From positions 317,038 through 381,037 of the forward strand of contig NZ_FNIC01000001.1 of NCBI RefSeq assembly GCF_900103935.1: 64,000 bases of DNA. The letters run 5' to 3'. This document shows, one piece after another, positions 33,158 to 42,140 of this stretch (positions are counted from its first letter, which is position 1; each line of letters opens with the position of its first letter). This DNA comes from Nocardioides szechwanensis (lineage in GTDB: Bacteria; Actinomycetota; Actinomycetes; Propionibacteriales; Nocardioidaceae). The notes beneath the pieces are model-generated. The model saw nothing but the letters and a program-made list of their open reading frames with translations, was not told where the DNA came from and searched no databases. A program made the position numbers and the translations under genes.

Positions 33158-33211
33158 TTGACGCCCTGGCGGAGGCCTGACCTACACTGACCGAGTCGAA
33201 CATCTGTTCGA
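33158..33211 (+). promoter_or_regulatory. dnaE2 promoter with LexA (SOS) box
   Basis: TCGAAC-ATCT-GTTCGA at 33196-33211 is a perfect LexA box. Just upstream are TTGACG (33158-33163) and TACACT (33183-33188), a plausible -35 and -10 with a slightly long 19-nt spacer; the box would then cover the transcription start. dnaE2 starts 37 nt downstream. Confidence 0.88.
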
Positions 33212-33247
33212 ACAAGTCAGGGGTCGAGCATCTGACCAGGAGTGCCC

Positions 33248-36200
33248 GTGCCCGACCCCTTCGTCCATCTGCAGGTGGCCTCCGGCTACTCCCTGCAGTA
33301 CGGCGCTTCCCACCCGCACGTGCTCGTCGAGCGCGCCGCGGAGCAGGAGATGGACACCCTCGCGCTCACCGACCGCGACGGCACCTACGGCGCGGTGAAG
33401 TTCGCCAAGGCCTGCCTCCAGGCCGGCATCCGGCCGGTGCTGGGGGTGAGCCTGGCCTACCGCTTCAGCGACCCGGGCTCGACCCGGGCGAAGACGCCCG
33501 CCCGCGGCGGCGCGTTCCGTGACCTGCCGGCCGAGCGCGGCGGGCTGCCCCGGGCGACGTTCCTCGCGAGCGCCGACACCCACGGCGGCCGGGCCGGGTG
33601 GGCGGCGGTGTGTCGGCTGGTCTCGGCGACCCACCTCGCGGGCGAGCGGGGCGACCCGGTGCTCGACCTCGACCAGCTGCCCGACCAGGTGCTCGAGGCC
33701 CTGGGCGGCGGCGACCTGACGGTGCTGCTCGGCCCGGCCTCCGCGGTCGGGGTCGCGGCCGCCCGCCGGCGCGACGACCTGGCGCTGGCCGCCCTCGAGC
33801 CGTGGCGCGAGCTGGTGCCGCGCTCCCACCTCGTCGTCGAGCTGGTCTCCCACCGGCTCCCCGGCGGGGGGTCGGGCGCGGGATGGGGCCCCGGCACCAC
33901 GCCCCACGCCGCCCGGATGGCCGGGGTCGCCCGGCGGGCCGGGCTGACCGCGGTGCTCAGCAACGCCGTGCGCTACGCCGACCGCCGCGACGCGGTGACC
34001 GTCGACGTGCTCGACGCCGCGCGCCGCCTGGTCGCCCTCGACCTGCGCCACCTCGACCGCCGCAACGCCGAGGGCTTCCTCAAGTCCGGCAAGCAGATGC
34101 ACGAGATCGCCGAGGAGATCTGCCGGGCCGGCGGCCTCGGCGAGCGCGACGCCACCCGGCTGCTGGCCGACACCCGCAAGGTCGCCGACCGGTGCGCCCT
34201 CGACCCCCGCGCCGACCTCGGCCTCGGCGAGGTCCACTTCCCCGAGTTCGAGGTGACCCGTCGCAAACTTTGCGACGGGTCGGCGGACGACGAGCTCCGG
34301 AGGCGCTGCGAGGGCGCGATCGGCGACCGCTACGGCTCGGCCCCGCGCCAGGTCATCTGGAAGCGCCTCGACGACGAGCTGGAGACGATCCGCGGCCTCG
34401 GCTACGCGTCGTACTTCCTCACCGTCGGCGACGTCACCGACCTGATCCGCGAGATGCGGGTGCGCTGCGCGGCGCGCGGGTCGGGCGCGGGCAGCCTGGT
34501 CAACTACCTGCTCGGCGTCTCCGGGGTCGACCCGATCCGCCACAAGCTGCTGATGGAGCGCTTCCTCTCCCCGCTGCGGGGAGCGCTGCCCGACATCGAC
34601 GTCGACGTGGAGTCGGCGCGCCGGCTCGAGGTCTACGAGGCGATCCTCGACAAGTACGGCGGCGAGCGCTGTGTCTGCGTCTCGATGATGGACACCTACC
34701 GGGTCCGCCACGCCGTGCGCGACGTCGGCGCCGCGCTCGGGCTGCCGCCGGGCGAGATCGACGCGATCGCCAAGGCGTTCCCGCACATCCGGGCCCGCGA
34801 CGCCCGGGTCGCGCTGCGCGAGCTGCCGGAGCTGCGGGCCAGCGGGCTGACCGACGACAGCCTCGACCTGATGTTCCAGCTCGTCGAGCGGCTCGACGGG
34901 CTGCCCCGCCACATCGCCATGCACCCCTGCGGGGTGCTGCTCTCCGACGCCACCCTGCTCGACCGCACCCCGGTGGAGGCGAGCTACGCCGGGTTCCCGA
35001 TGAGCCAGTTCGACAAGGACGACGTCGAGGACCTCGGCCTGCTCAAGCTCGACGTCCTCGGCATCCGGATGCAGTCCTCGATGGCCCATGCGGTCGCCGA
35101 GATCGAGCGCGTCGACGGGGTGCGCGTCGACCTCGACGACCAGGCGCAGGTGCCCTTCGACGACCCGACGACCTACCGGATGATCAGCAGCGCCAAGACC
35201 CTCGGCGTCTTCCAGATCGAGTCGCCCGGCCAGCGTGAGCTGGTCGGCAAGTCCGGCATCGAGAGCTTCGGCGACATCATCACCGACATCTCGCTGTTCC
35301 GCCCCGGGCCGGTCAAGAGCGACATGATCACGCCCTACCTCGAGGCCAAGCACGGCTGGAAGGAGCCGGTCTACCTCCACCCCGACCTGCGCCCGATCCT
35401 GGAGGACACCCAGGGCGTGGTGGTCTTCCACGAGCAGGTGATCGAGATGATCGCGCAGCTCGCCGGCATCAGTTACGCCGAGGCCGACGAGAAGCGGCGC
35501 GCCCTCGGTGACGTCGAGGGGATGGCCGAGACCAAGGTGTGGTTCTTCCCGCGCGCGCTGGGCCGGGGCTACCCGCTCTCGCTGGTCGAGCAGCTGTGGA
35601 AGGTGATCGAGGCGTTCGCGTCGTTCGGCTTCTGCAAGGCCCACGCCGCGGCGTTCGCGCTGCCCACCTTCCAGTCGGCGTGGCTCAAGGCCCACTGGCC
35701 GGCCCACTTCCTCTCCGGCGTGCTCACCCACGACCCCGGCATGTACCCCAAGCGGCTGATCCTCGAGGAGGTCCGCCAGCTCGGCATCGAGGTGCTCGGC
35801 CTCGACGTCAACGCCTCCGAGAAGGACTACGTCGTCGAGCGGGTGGCCGACGGCTACGGCATCCGCCTGTCGCTGTCCGAGGTCAAGGGCATCAACGCCG
35901 CCGAGGTCGAGCGCGTCGCCACCTCGCGGCCCTACCAGTCGCTCACCGACTTCTGGCACCGCGCGCGGGTCTCGCGCCCGATCGTGGAGCGGCTGGTGCT
36001 CGCCGGCGGCTTCGACGCCGTCTACGGCATCGGCTCCGGCCGCGACGGGGTCCGGCCGCGCGGCCGGGTCACCCGCCGTGACCTGTTGCTCCAGGTGGCC
36101 CAGCTCGACCGGCACGGCCGGGCGGTCGAGAAGGCGTCACGCGGTCGCGGGCTGTCCGCGAGGCGACCCACGTCGGTCTCGACGGCGCGCGCCGACGACG

Positions 36201-37003
36201 CGGCGGTGCGCAACAGCAGCGACCCGCTGGCCCGCGCCCAGGTCGCGCCGCTCGAGCGGCACCCGCTGCCGCAGGGGGTCTGGGCCCGGGCCGCGGCCCA
36301 GAGCCGGGCCACCGCGGCGCCCCCGCCGGTGACGTCCGTGCAGCTCACCCTCGACCTCGGTGACGGCCCCCGCGAGGGCGAGGTGTCCGGGCTGCCCGAG
36401 ATGACCGCCGCGGAGTCGATGGCCGCCGAGCTCGAGATCCTCGGCCTCGACGTGAGCCGCCACGTCGTCGACGACTACGCCCGCTTCCTCGACGCGCTCG
36501 GGGTCACCCGCAGCAAGGACCTGCTCGCCCGCCGCAGCCGCTCCGAGCTGCTGGTCGCCGGGGTCAAGGTCGCCACCCAGACCCCGCCGATCCGCTCGGG
36601 CCGCCGGGTCATCTTCCTGACCCTCGACGACTCCACCGGCCCGGTCGACGCCACGTTCTTCGAGGACGCCCAGGGTCCCTACGCCGCCACGGTCTTCCAC
36701 TCCTGGCTGCTGGTCGTGCGCGGCGAGCTGCGCCGTACCGGCCACCGCGGCGTCTCCCTGCGCGCCACCGGCGCCTGGGAGCTGCCCCTGCTCCACGCGC
36801 TCTGGCAGCGCGAGGGCCTCGACGCCGTACGCCGCCACCTCGCCGCGGTGCCCGAAGGTTTCGCCGCGCCCGAGCAGCGCCGGGTGCTGGTGCACAGCAG
36901 CGGCTTCCAGATGTCTCCCTACTCCGACATCAAGCCGGCCGGCGAGGACGGCAAGTCCGTCGCCCGCAAGCTCTGGCACCGCTCCCCGGGGAGCGCGGGA
37001 TGA
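33248..37003 (+). CDS. dnaE2: Error-prone DNA polymerase III alpha subunit DnaE2
   Basis: A 1251-residue C-family polymerase used in SOS translesion synthesis and mutagenesis. It has an N-terminal PHP domain (FVHLQVASGYSLQYGASHP), the catalytic PDIDVDVESARR at about 448-459, SLFRPGPVKS, a helix-hairpin-helix and OB-fold region, and a beta-clamp-like QLTLDLG. DnaE2 proteins are usually near 1080 residues; the extra length lies in the PHP region and a low-complexity stretch around 950-1030. GTG at 33248 is preferred because AGGAG (33238-33242) is 5 nt upstream, while GTG at 33242 overlaps it. A LexA box precedes it. Confidence 0.94.
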   Translation: MPDPFVHLQVASGYSLQYGASHPHVLVERAAEQEMDTLALTDRDGTYGAVKFAKACLQAGIRPVLGVSLAYRFSDPGSTRAKTPARGGAFRDLPAERGGLPRATFLASADTHGGRAGWAAVCRLVSATHLAGERGDPVLDLDQLPDQVLEALGGGDLTVLLGPASAVGVAAARRRDDLALAALEPWRELVPRSHLVVELVSHRLPGGGSGAGWGPGTTPHAARMAGVARRAGLTAVLSNAVRYADRRDAVTVDVLDAARRLVALDLRHLDRRNAEGFLKSGKQMHEIAEEICRAGGLGERDATRLLADTRKVADRCALDPRADLGLGEVHFPEFEVTRRKLCDGSADDELRRRCEGAIGDRYGSAPRQVIWKRLDDELETIRGLGYASYFLTVGDVTDLIREMRVRCAARGSGAGSLVNYLLGVSGVDPIRHKLLMERFLSPLRGALPDIDVDVESARRLEVYEAILDKYGGERCVCVSMMDTYRVRHAVRDVGAALGLPPGEIDAIAKAFPHIRARDARVALRELPELRASGLTDDSLDLMFQLVERLDGLPRHIAMHPCGVLLSDATLLDRTPVEASYAGFPMSQFDKDDVEDLGLLKLDVLGIRMQSSMAHAVAEIERVDGVRVDLDDQAQVPFDDPTTYRMISSAKTLGVFQIESPGQRELVGKSGIESFGDIITDISLFRPGPVKSDMITPYLEAKHGWKEPVYLHPDLRPILEDTQGVVVFHEQVIEMIAQLAGISYAEADEKRRALGDVEGMAETKVWFFPRALGRGYPLSLVEQLWKVIEAFASFGFCKAHAAAFALPTFQSAWLKAHWPAHFLSGVLTHDPGMYPKRLILEEVRQLGIEVLGLDVNASEKDYVVERVADGYGIRLSLSEVKGINAAEVERVATSRPYQSLTDFWHRARVSRPIVERLVLAGGFDAVYGIGSGRDGVRPRGRVTRRDLLLQVAQLDRHGRAVEKASRGRGLSARRPTSVSTARADDAAVRNSSDPLARAQVAPLERHPLPQGVWARAAAQSRATAAPPPVTSVQLTLDLGDGPREGEVSGLPEMTAAESMAAELEILGLDVSRHVVDDYARFLDALGVTRSKDLLARRSRSELLVAGVKVATQTPPIRSGRRVIFLTLDDSTGPVDATFFEDAQGPYAATVFHSWLLVVRGELRRTGHRGVSLRATGAWELPLLHALWQREGLDAVRRHLAAVPEGFAAPEQRRVLVHSSGFQMSPYSDIKPAGEDGKSVARKLWHRSPGSAG

Positions 37004-37031
37004 CGGCGGCGCAGCCACTAGGGTTGGTGGC

Positions 37032-37742
37032 ATGTCAGCCAGCGAGCGCAGGGGCGCCACCCGGACCGCTGTGGTGTGGGACGTCCTGCGCCCGATCCTG
37101 GGGGCCGGGTCGCGCGACGTGCTCGACATCGGCGGCGGCACCGGCGGGTTCGCGGTCAAGGTCGCCGAGCTCGGCCACCGGGTCACCGTCGTCGACCCCA
37201 GCCCCGACGCCCTCGCCGCGCTCGCCCGGCGGGCCCGCGAGATCGGGGTCGAGGTCGCCGGCCAGCAGGGCGACCTCTCCAGCCTGGTCGAGGTGGTCGG
37301 CGCCGGCAGCGCCGACGTCGTCCTGTGCCACGGCGTGCTCGAGGTCGTCGACGACCCCGCCGCCGCCCTGGCCACGATCCGCGAGGTGCTCCGGCCCGGC
37401 GGCACCCTCAGCCTGCTCGTGGCCCAGCGCCACGCCGCCGTCCTCGCCCGGGCCATGGCCGGCCACTTCCAGCAGGCGCTGGCCCTCCTCGACCCGGCCA
37501 ACCCGCCCCCCGGCCGCTCCGGCCACCGGTTCACCGCCGACGAGACCGCCGGTCTCCTCACCGGCGCCGGCTTCGAGATCGCCTCGGTCCACGGCATCCG
37601 CGTCTTCGCCGACCTGGTCCCCGGCTCGCTGCTCGACCTCGAGCCCGGTGCCACCGCGGCCCTCGTCGAGCTCGAGCGCGCCGTCGCCGACCGGCCCGAG
37701 TACCTCCCGCTCGCCACGCAGCTCCACCTCATCGCGACCTGA
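37032..37742 (+). CDS. Class I SAM-dependent methyltransferase
   Basis: A 236-residue protein with a standard Rossmann SAM fold: motif I is VLDIGGGTGGFAVKVAELG, the acidic end of strand 2 is VTVVDPSPDA, motif II region is ADVVLCHGVLEVV and motif III is VLRPGGTLSLLV. The family resembles SmtA/UbiE-like methyltransferases. The substrate is unknown. It starts 28 nt after dnaE2 on the same strand and could be part of the SOS unit by read-through, but no promoter is obvious in the short gap. A hairpin follows its stop. Confidence 0.85.
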   Translation: MSASERRGATRTAVVWDVLRPILGAGSRDVLDIGGGTGGFAVKVAELGHRVTVVDPSPDALAALARRAREIGVEVAGQQGDLSSLVEVVGAGSADVVLCHGVLEVVDDPAAALATIREVLRPGGTLSLLVAQRHAAVLARAMAGHFQQALALLDPANPPPGRSGHRFTADETAGLLTGAGFEIASVHGIRVFADLVPGSLLDLEPGATAALVELERAVADRPEYLPLATQLHLIAT

Positions 37743-37755
37743 GCCCGCAGGGCTC
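37741..37755 (+). terminator. Hairpin after the methyltransferase gene
   Basis: GAGCCC (37741-37746), loop GCA, GGGCTC (37750-37755) form a 6-bp stem that overlaps the stop codon. There is no U-tract, so termination strength is uncertain. The rest of the 141-nt spacer holds no ORF or LexA box. Confidence 0.4.
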
Positions 37756-37883
37756 TGGTCGCGAAGGAGCCGAGTCGGCGGAAACTGTCGGAGGAGCGGA
37801 GCGGGGGAGACTGTTTGCGCCGTCTCGGCGAGGTGCCCACGGCCCGCCAGTCGACGGCGGACCCCGACCACCGGGGGTTTGTC

Positions 37884-39077
37884 TTGAACACGACCACTCC
37901 GATCCTCCACGTCGACATGGACGCGTTCTACGCCTCGGTCGCCACCCGGGAACGCCCCGACCTGCGCGACGTACCCGTCATCGTCGGCGGCGCCTACCGC
38001 GGGGTGGTGCTGTCGGCCAACTACCTCGCCCGCCAGTACGGCGTGCGCTCGGCGATGACCGCCACCCGGGCCCGCCGGCTGTGCCCCCATGCCGTGGTGA
38101 TCGCGCCCGACTACGACACGTTCGGCACGGTGTCGACGGCGGTCATGGAGACCTTCCGCCGGGTGACCCCGCTGGTGGAGGCGCTGTCGCTCGACGAGGC
38201 GTTCCTCGACGTGCGCGGCTCGATGCGCCGGCTCGGCTCGCCGCTGCAGATCGCCGAGCACCTGCGCGCCACCATCCACGACGAGCAGGGGATCACCTGC
38301 TCGGTCGGGGTGGCCGCGTCGGTGTCGGTCGCCAAGCTGGCCAGCAAGCGGGCCAAGCCCGACGGCGTGGTCGTCGTACCCCCCGACGAGGTCACCTCCT
38401 TCCTCCACCCGCTCGACGTCGGCGAGCTCTACGGCGTGGGGGAGAAGACCCAGGCGATGCTCCACCGGCTCGGGCTGGTCCGGGTCGGCGACGTCGCCCA
38501 CACGCCGCTGCGCACCCTCCAGCGCGCGGTCGGCGACGCCCTCGGGCGCCAGCTGCACGACCTGTCCTGGGGCACCGACCGGCGCGAGATCGTGGCCCGC
38601 ACCGCCACGGCCTTCGGGCTGGGTGGCGGCGACCCCGACAAGTCCATGGGTGCCCAGGAGACCTTCGGTCGTGACACCGACGACCGGGCCGTGATCCTGC
38701 GCGAGCTGCTCCGGCTGACCGCCAAGGTGACCGGGCGGATGCGCACCGCCGGCGTCGCCGGGCGCACCGTCGCGATCACCGTGCGCTTCGCCGACTTCAC
38801 CACGATCACCCGCTCGCGCACCCTGCCGGAGGCGACCGACGTGACCCAGGAGGTCTACCGCGCCGCGACCGCCCTCTACGACGGCCTCGGGCTCCAGCGG
38901 GCCAGGATCCGGCTGGTCGGCGTCCGGGTCGAGGGCCTGCTGCCGCGCGCCCGGGTCCACCGACAGCTGGTGCTGGGGGAGCGCGAGCACGGATGGGCCG
39001 AGGCCGACCGGGCCGTCGACCGGGCCACTCGCAGGTTCGGCTCGGCGGCGGTCCGGCCGGCCAGCCTGATCGACTAG
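37884..39077 (+). CDS. dinB: DNA polymerase IV (Y-family, DinB)
   Basis: A 397-residue Y-family translesion polymerase. Catalytic acidic residues are in ILHVDMDAFYASV and EALSLDEAFLD, and the finger region VVLSANYLARQYGVRSAM and SVGVAASVSVAKLASK are typical of DinB. A possible beta-clamp motif is QLVLGE near the C-terminus. The reading frame opens at 37815, but family similarity starts at MNTTTPILHVDMDAF, so a TTG at 37884 is the likely start, a weak codon preceded by a GGGGG stretch. No LexA box is seen upstream, unlike the dnaE2 genes. Confidence 0.93.
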   Translation: MNTTTPILHVDMDAFYASVATRERPDLRDVPVIVGGAYRGVVLSANYLARQYGVRSAMTATRARRLCPHAVVIAPDYDTFGTVSTAVMETFRRVTPLVEALSLDEAFLDVRGSMRRLGSPLQIAEHLRATIHDEQGITCSVGVAASVSVAKLASKRAKPDGVVVVPPDEVTSFLHPLDVGELYGVGEKTQAMLHRLGLVRVGDVAHTPLRTLQRAVGDALGRQLHDLSWGTDRREIVARTATAFGLGGGDPDKSMGAQETFGRDTDDRAVILRELLRLTAKVTGRMRTAGVAGRTVAITVRFADFTTITRSRTLPEATDVTQEVYRAATALYDGLGLQRARIRLVGVRVEGLLPRARVHRQLVLGEREHGWAEADRAVDRATRRFGSAAVRPASLID

Positions 39078-39093
39078 CCTGCTCGACAGCAGG
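39078..39093 (+). terminator. Hairpin after dinB
   Basis: CCTGCT (39078-39083), loop CGAC, AGCAGG (39088-39093) form a 6-bp stem directly after the dinB stop codon. It probably separates dinB from the DUF3040 promoter. No U-run follows. Confidence 0.45.
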
Positions 39094-39193
39094 ACCGGTC
39101 TCGGTTCGGTACGAATTTTCTGATCGCGCCTACCGCGATGAGGAACGCCTGCCTAGACTTGACCTCACACGATCGAGGGACGGAGGGATTTCG

Positions 39194-39634
39194 GTGCCAC
39201 TCTCGGAAGAGGAGCTTCGACTGCTCGAGCAGATGGAGCGCGCCCTCGTCGAGGAGGACCCCAAGTTCGCCTCCACCTTGAGGGGTACGTCGCTGCGCCG
39301 TTCCGCCCGTCGCCGGGCCGCACTCGCAGGCGCCGTCTTCGTCGTCGGCATCGTCGTCCTGATGACCGGTGTCATCAGTCAGTACTACCTCGTCGGCATC
39401 GTCGGCTTCGTCATCATGCTGGTCTCCGCCACCGTCTCCCTGACCGCCATCCGCGGCCAGGCCGCGGTCGCCGCCGACCCCCGCGCCACCTCGCACCCCT
39501 CCGGTTTCTCCGTGATCGACGGCGGCCGCAGCGGCCGCGTCCGTCGCCAGCGTGTCCACCACAACGGCACGTTCATGGAGCGCCTCGAGGAGCGGTGGCG
39601 CCGCCGCCGCGACCAGAACGGCGGCGGCTACTAA
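39194..39634 (+). CDS. DUF3040 family membrane protein
   Basis: A 146-residue actinobacterial protein. The N-terminal PLSEEELRLLEQMERALVEEDPKF is the DUF3040 signature, followed by a basic RRSARRRAA stretch, two membrane helices (about 43-82) and a basic, Arg-rich C-terminus. GGAGGG at 39183-39188 lies before the GTG at 39194. M. tuberculosis Rv2169c, in the same relative position near the dcw cluster, belongs to this family. The function is unknown. Confidence 0.88.
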   Translation: MPLSEEELRLLEQMERALVEEDPKFASTLRGTSLRRSARRRAALAGAVFVVGIVVLMTGVISQYYLVGIVGFVIMLVSATVSLTAIRGQAAVAADPRATSHPSGFSVIDGGRSGRVRRQRVHHNGTFMERLEERWRRRRDQNGGGY

Positions 39635-39648
39635 CCGTTCGGACCTTC

Positions 39649-39692
39649 GTTGGTCGAGCCGGGCGAGCGTCAGCGAGCCCGTGTCGAGACCC
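39649..39692. repeat. Dispersed-type intergenic palindrome
   Basis: The sequence from TTGGTCGAGCC to TGTCGAGACC encloses GGGCGAGCGTCAGCGAGCCC and has imperfect dyad symmetry. I recognise this pattern as a short intergenic repeat common in Nocardioides-type genomes. It lies between two convergent genes and may also terminate transcription. Confidence 0.45.
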
Positions 39693-39755
39693 GGTGAGGT
39701 GACTGTTCCGTCGGGTGCTGTGGCCCGGGCCTCAGTCCCAGAGGAGACAGTCGAC

Positions 39756-42140
39756 CTAGCCGCCGACGTGCTCGACCACGCCGCCACCGATCGGCTCCGC
39801 CCGGGTGGCCGCCGCAGTCCGCCGGCGTGAGTCGCGGTGCAGCACGGAGCGCGGCCACCATCGCGCCGTCCGGCGCACGCGGGGGGACGCGCCGAGCTCC
39901 ATGGCCTCGAGGACGCGCACCATCTCCTCGGCAGGTACGTCGTCCCCGCCGGCGTGACGCGCGTAGCGCATCCGCTCGAGCCGGAGCACGAGGCGATCCA
40001 GTGCCTCGACCGCCTCGGGAGCCTGTTCGGGGCCACGGACCGGCCGCTCCAGGCCGTCGTCGTGGCCGCCCAGCTGCTGCACCAGCCAGTCGCGGGTCTG
40101 TCGCGGCGACCGGGAGCGGGGCCAGGCCAGCCGCAGGTCGACCGCGGTCGCGCGCAGCTCGGCCCAGGCCCCCTCGGCCCCGCCGGCCAGCCGGTGCTCG
40201 CGCAGCCGCCGGCGCCAGGCGCCCGGCGTCAGTGCCACCGCGGCCAGCACCAGCAGGCCAGCGAGCACGCCGAGCACCCGCAGCCACGGGAACGTCGGGC
40301 CGTTGCCACCGGCGGTGGCGGCGAGCTCGTCGTCCTCGGCCGGAGCCGACGCGCTGGGCTCCTCCGACGTACGGTCGGGCAGGTCGTCGCTGGCGGTGGC
40401 GGAGGGGTCGATGGTCGGGTCGACGACGTCGGGCACGTCCTCGGTGGTGTAGCCGGGGGCCACGGCGCCTTCCCGGTCGGCGGGCGTGGGCTCGAAGAGC
40501 ACCCAGCCGAAGCCGGAGAAGTAGAGCTCGGTCCAGGCGTGCAGGTCGTGGGCGCTGTACTCCCACGTGTCGGCGCCGACCCGGTCGGGCTCGAGGAAGC
40601 CGACGGCGACCCGGGCCGGGATGTCGATCACCCGCGCCATCACCGCCATCGCCGCGGCGAACTGCTCGCAGTAGCCGACCCTGCCCTGGTTGGGGTCGAG
40701 GAACTGCTCCAGCTCGTCGACGCCGTTGCCGTTGGGCGCCTCCTCGAGGTCGTACTCGAAGCCGCCCACCTCCCGGAACCACAGCTGCAGCGCCTGCGCC
40801 TTCTCGAACGGGGTCGCGGCGTCCTCGGTGACGCTCTCGGCGAGGTTGCGCACGATGGGCGGCAGGTCCTCGGGCAGCGAGAGGTAGTCGAGCGTCTCGT
40901 CGGTCACGGCGGAGGGGGCCTGCGCCAGCTGCGCGGCGTCGAGGTCGAGCTCGACGGAGGTCATGGCGTAGTCGAGGCCGGCGGTCGTCAGGTCGTCCTC
41001 GCTGGAGATGAAGTCCATGGTGCGGGGGTCGAAGCGCCAGTCGCCGTCGGCGACGATCTGGGAGATCGGGGCCTGGGTGGGCAGCCAGGTCGACTCGAAG
41101 TTCTCGTTGATGCTGACGGTGTAGTCGTGGGTCTGGCGGGTCAGGCTCGGCGCCACGCCGTCGAGGGCAGGCATCGCGCCGTTGGGCAGGTTGGCGGTCG
41201 GTACGTCGCGGTCGCCGGAGCTCCACTCGTTGTCGGAGAAGCGGGTGAGCACCGAGATCCGCAGGTGGTCCGGGTCGGGGTCGTCGGTCTGGACCCGGAT
41301 CAGCGGCACGTCCGGGCCGCGGCGCAGGTCGCGGCGCAGGTCGGCCATCGGGTTCTCGATCTTGATCTCCCCGTCACCGCCAGGTCCGTTGCCGAGGTCG
41401 AACACGCTGAGGTCGAGCGTCGGGATCGCCAGGGGTACGACGATCGCGAGGGCGGTGGCCACTCCGCCGATGGTCCCCGCGCTGGTCTTGATCGCGCCCG
41501 TGCGCACGCCGAAGGAGTCGTCGCCGTCGACCACCTGGCCGAGCGGACGGCCCCAGCGACCGATCTGCTCGTTCTCGTGCAGGAACAGCATCGCCAGGAA
41601 CCCACCGGCGGTGAGGGCGAACACCCACCACGAGATGCTCCCGTCGAGGACGCTCACCGGCACGCTGTAGACCGTGAGCAGGGGGAGCCCGGCCAGTGGC
41701 ACCCGGCGCAGGGTGCAGGCGAGCAGGTCGACGAGGAGCAGGCAGCCCAGGCCACCGGCCACCAGCAGCGGGTGGATGCCGGCCGCGGTGTCGGGCACCG
41801 GCGCCTGGTACTGCTGCGCACTGTCGACCGCGTCGGAGAAGGCGGCCTGCATCTCCACCCAGGCGGGGCCGATCGGTAGCGGCGAACCGGTGAGCATCGC
41901 GCAGGCGAGCATCCCCGAGACGAGCACCTGGAGCAGGAGCACGACGACCCCGGGCAGCCGCCACCAGCGGGCCAGGGCGCCCGTGACGGCGACGGTGCCG
42001 CCGAGCACGAGCAGGGAGCCGAGGTAGATCGACGAGGTCTCGCCGAAGCCCCGCCACGAGAACGTCGCGGCCCACGTCGTGCCGGCCGCCACGAGGGCGA
42101 TCAGCAGGGCACCGGCCAGGCTGCCGCGGGAGCGCTTCAT
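39756..42140 (-). CDS. TgpA-like transglutaminase domain membrane protein
   Basis: A 794-residue protein: about six N-terminal membrane helices (residues 1-210, DUF3488-like), an extracellular transglutaminase core (about 360-600), another membrane helix and a cytoplasmic DUF4129-like tail. The core has Cys in GRVGYCEQFAAAMAVMARV and His in HAWTELYFSGFGWVLFEPTP. The third triad residue, usually Asp in a DPTP motif, reads Glu (FEPTP) here. Its ATG overlaps the stop of the DUF58 gene (ATGA). It is the last gene of the MoxR-DUF58-TgpA operon found beside dcw clusters in actinobacteria; the substrate is unknown. Confidence 0.88.
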   Translation of the reverse strand: MKRSRGSLAGALLIALVAAGTTWAATFSWRGFGETSSIYLGSLLVLGGTVAVTGALARWWRLPGVVVLLLQVLVSGMLACAMLTGSPLPIGPAWVEMQAAFSDAVDSAQQYQAPVPDTAAGIHPLLVAGGLGCLLLVDLLACTLRRVPLAGLPLLTVYSVPVSVLDGSISWWVFALTAGGFLAMLFLHENEQIGRWGRPLGQVVDGDDSFGVRTGAIKTSAGTIGGVATALAIVVPLAIPTLDLSVFDLGNGPGGDGEIKIENPMADLRRDLRRGPDVPLIRVQTDDPDPDHLRISVLTRFSDNEWSSGDRDVPTANLPNGAMPALDGVAPSLTRQTHDYTVSINENFESTWLPTQAPISQIVADGDWRFDPRTMDFISSEDDLTTAGLDYAMTSVELDLDAAQLAQAPSAVTDETLDYLSLPEDLPPIVRNLAESVTEDAATPFEKAQALQLWFREVGGFEYDLEEAPNGNGVDELEQFLDPNQGRVGYCEQFAAAMAVMARVIDIPARVAVGFLEPDRVGADTWEYSAHDLHAWTELYFSGFGWVLFEPTPADREGAVAPGYTTEDVPDVVDPTIDPSATASDDLPDRTSEEPSASAPAEDDELAATAGGNGPTFPWLRVLGVLAGLLVLAAVALTPGAWRRRLREHRLAGGAEGAWAELRATAVDLRLAWPRSRSPRQTRDWLVQQLGGHDDGLERPVRGPEQAPEAVEALDRLVLRLERMRYARHAGGDDVPAEEMVRVLEAMELGASPRVRRTARWWPRSVLHRDSRRRTAAATRAEPIGGGVVEHVGG

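Noticed and set aside
33182..36115. Minus-strand frame of 977 codons
   Set aside because: It is antisense to dnaE2, whose motifs are clear; the translation is repetitive and unlike any family.
37743..37883. LexA box upstream of dinB
   Set aside because: No TCGAAC(N4)GTTCGA or close variant was found in this spacer.
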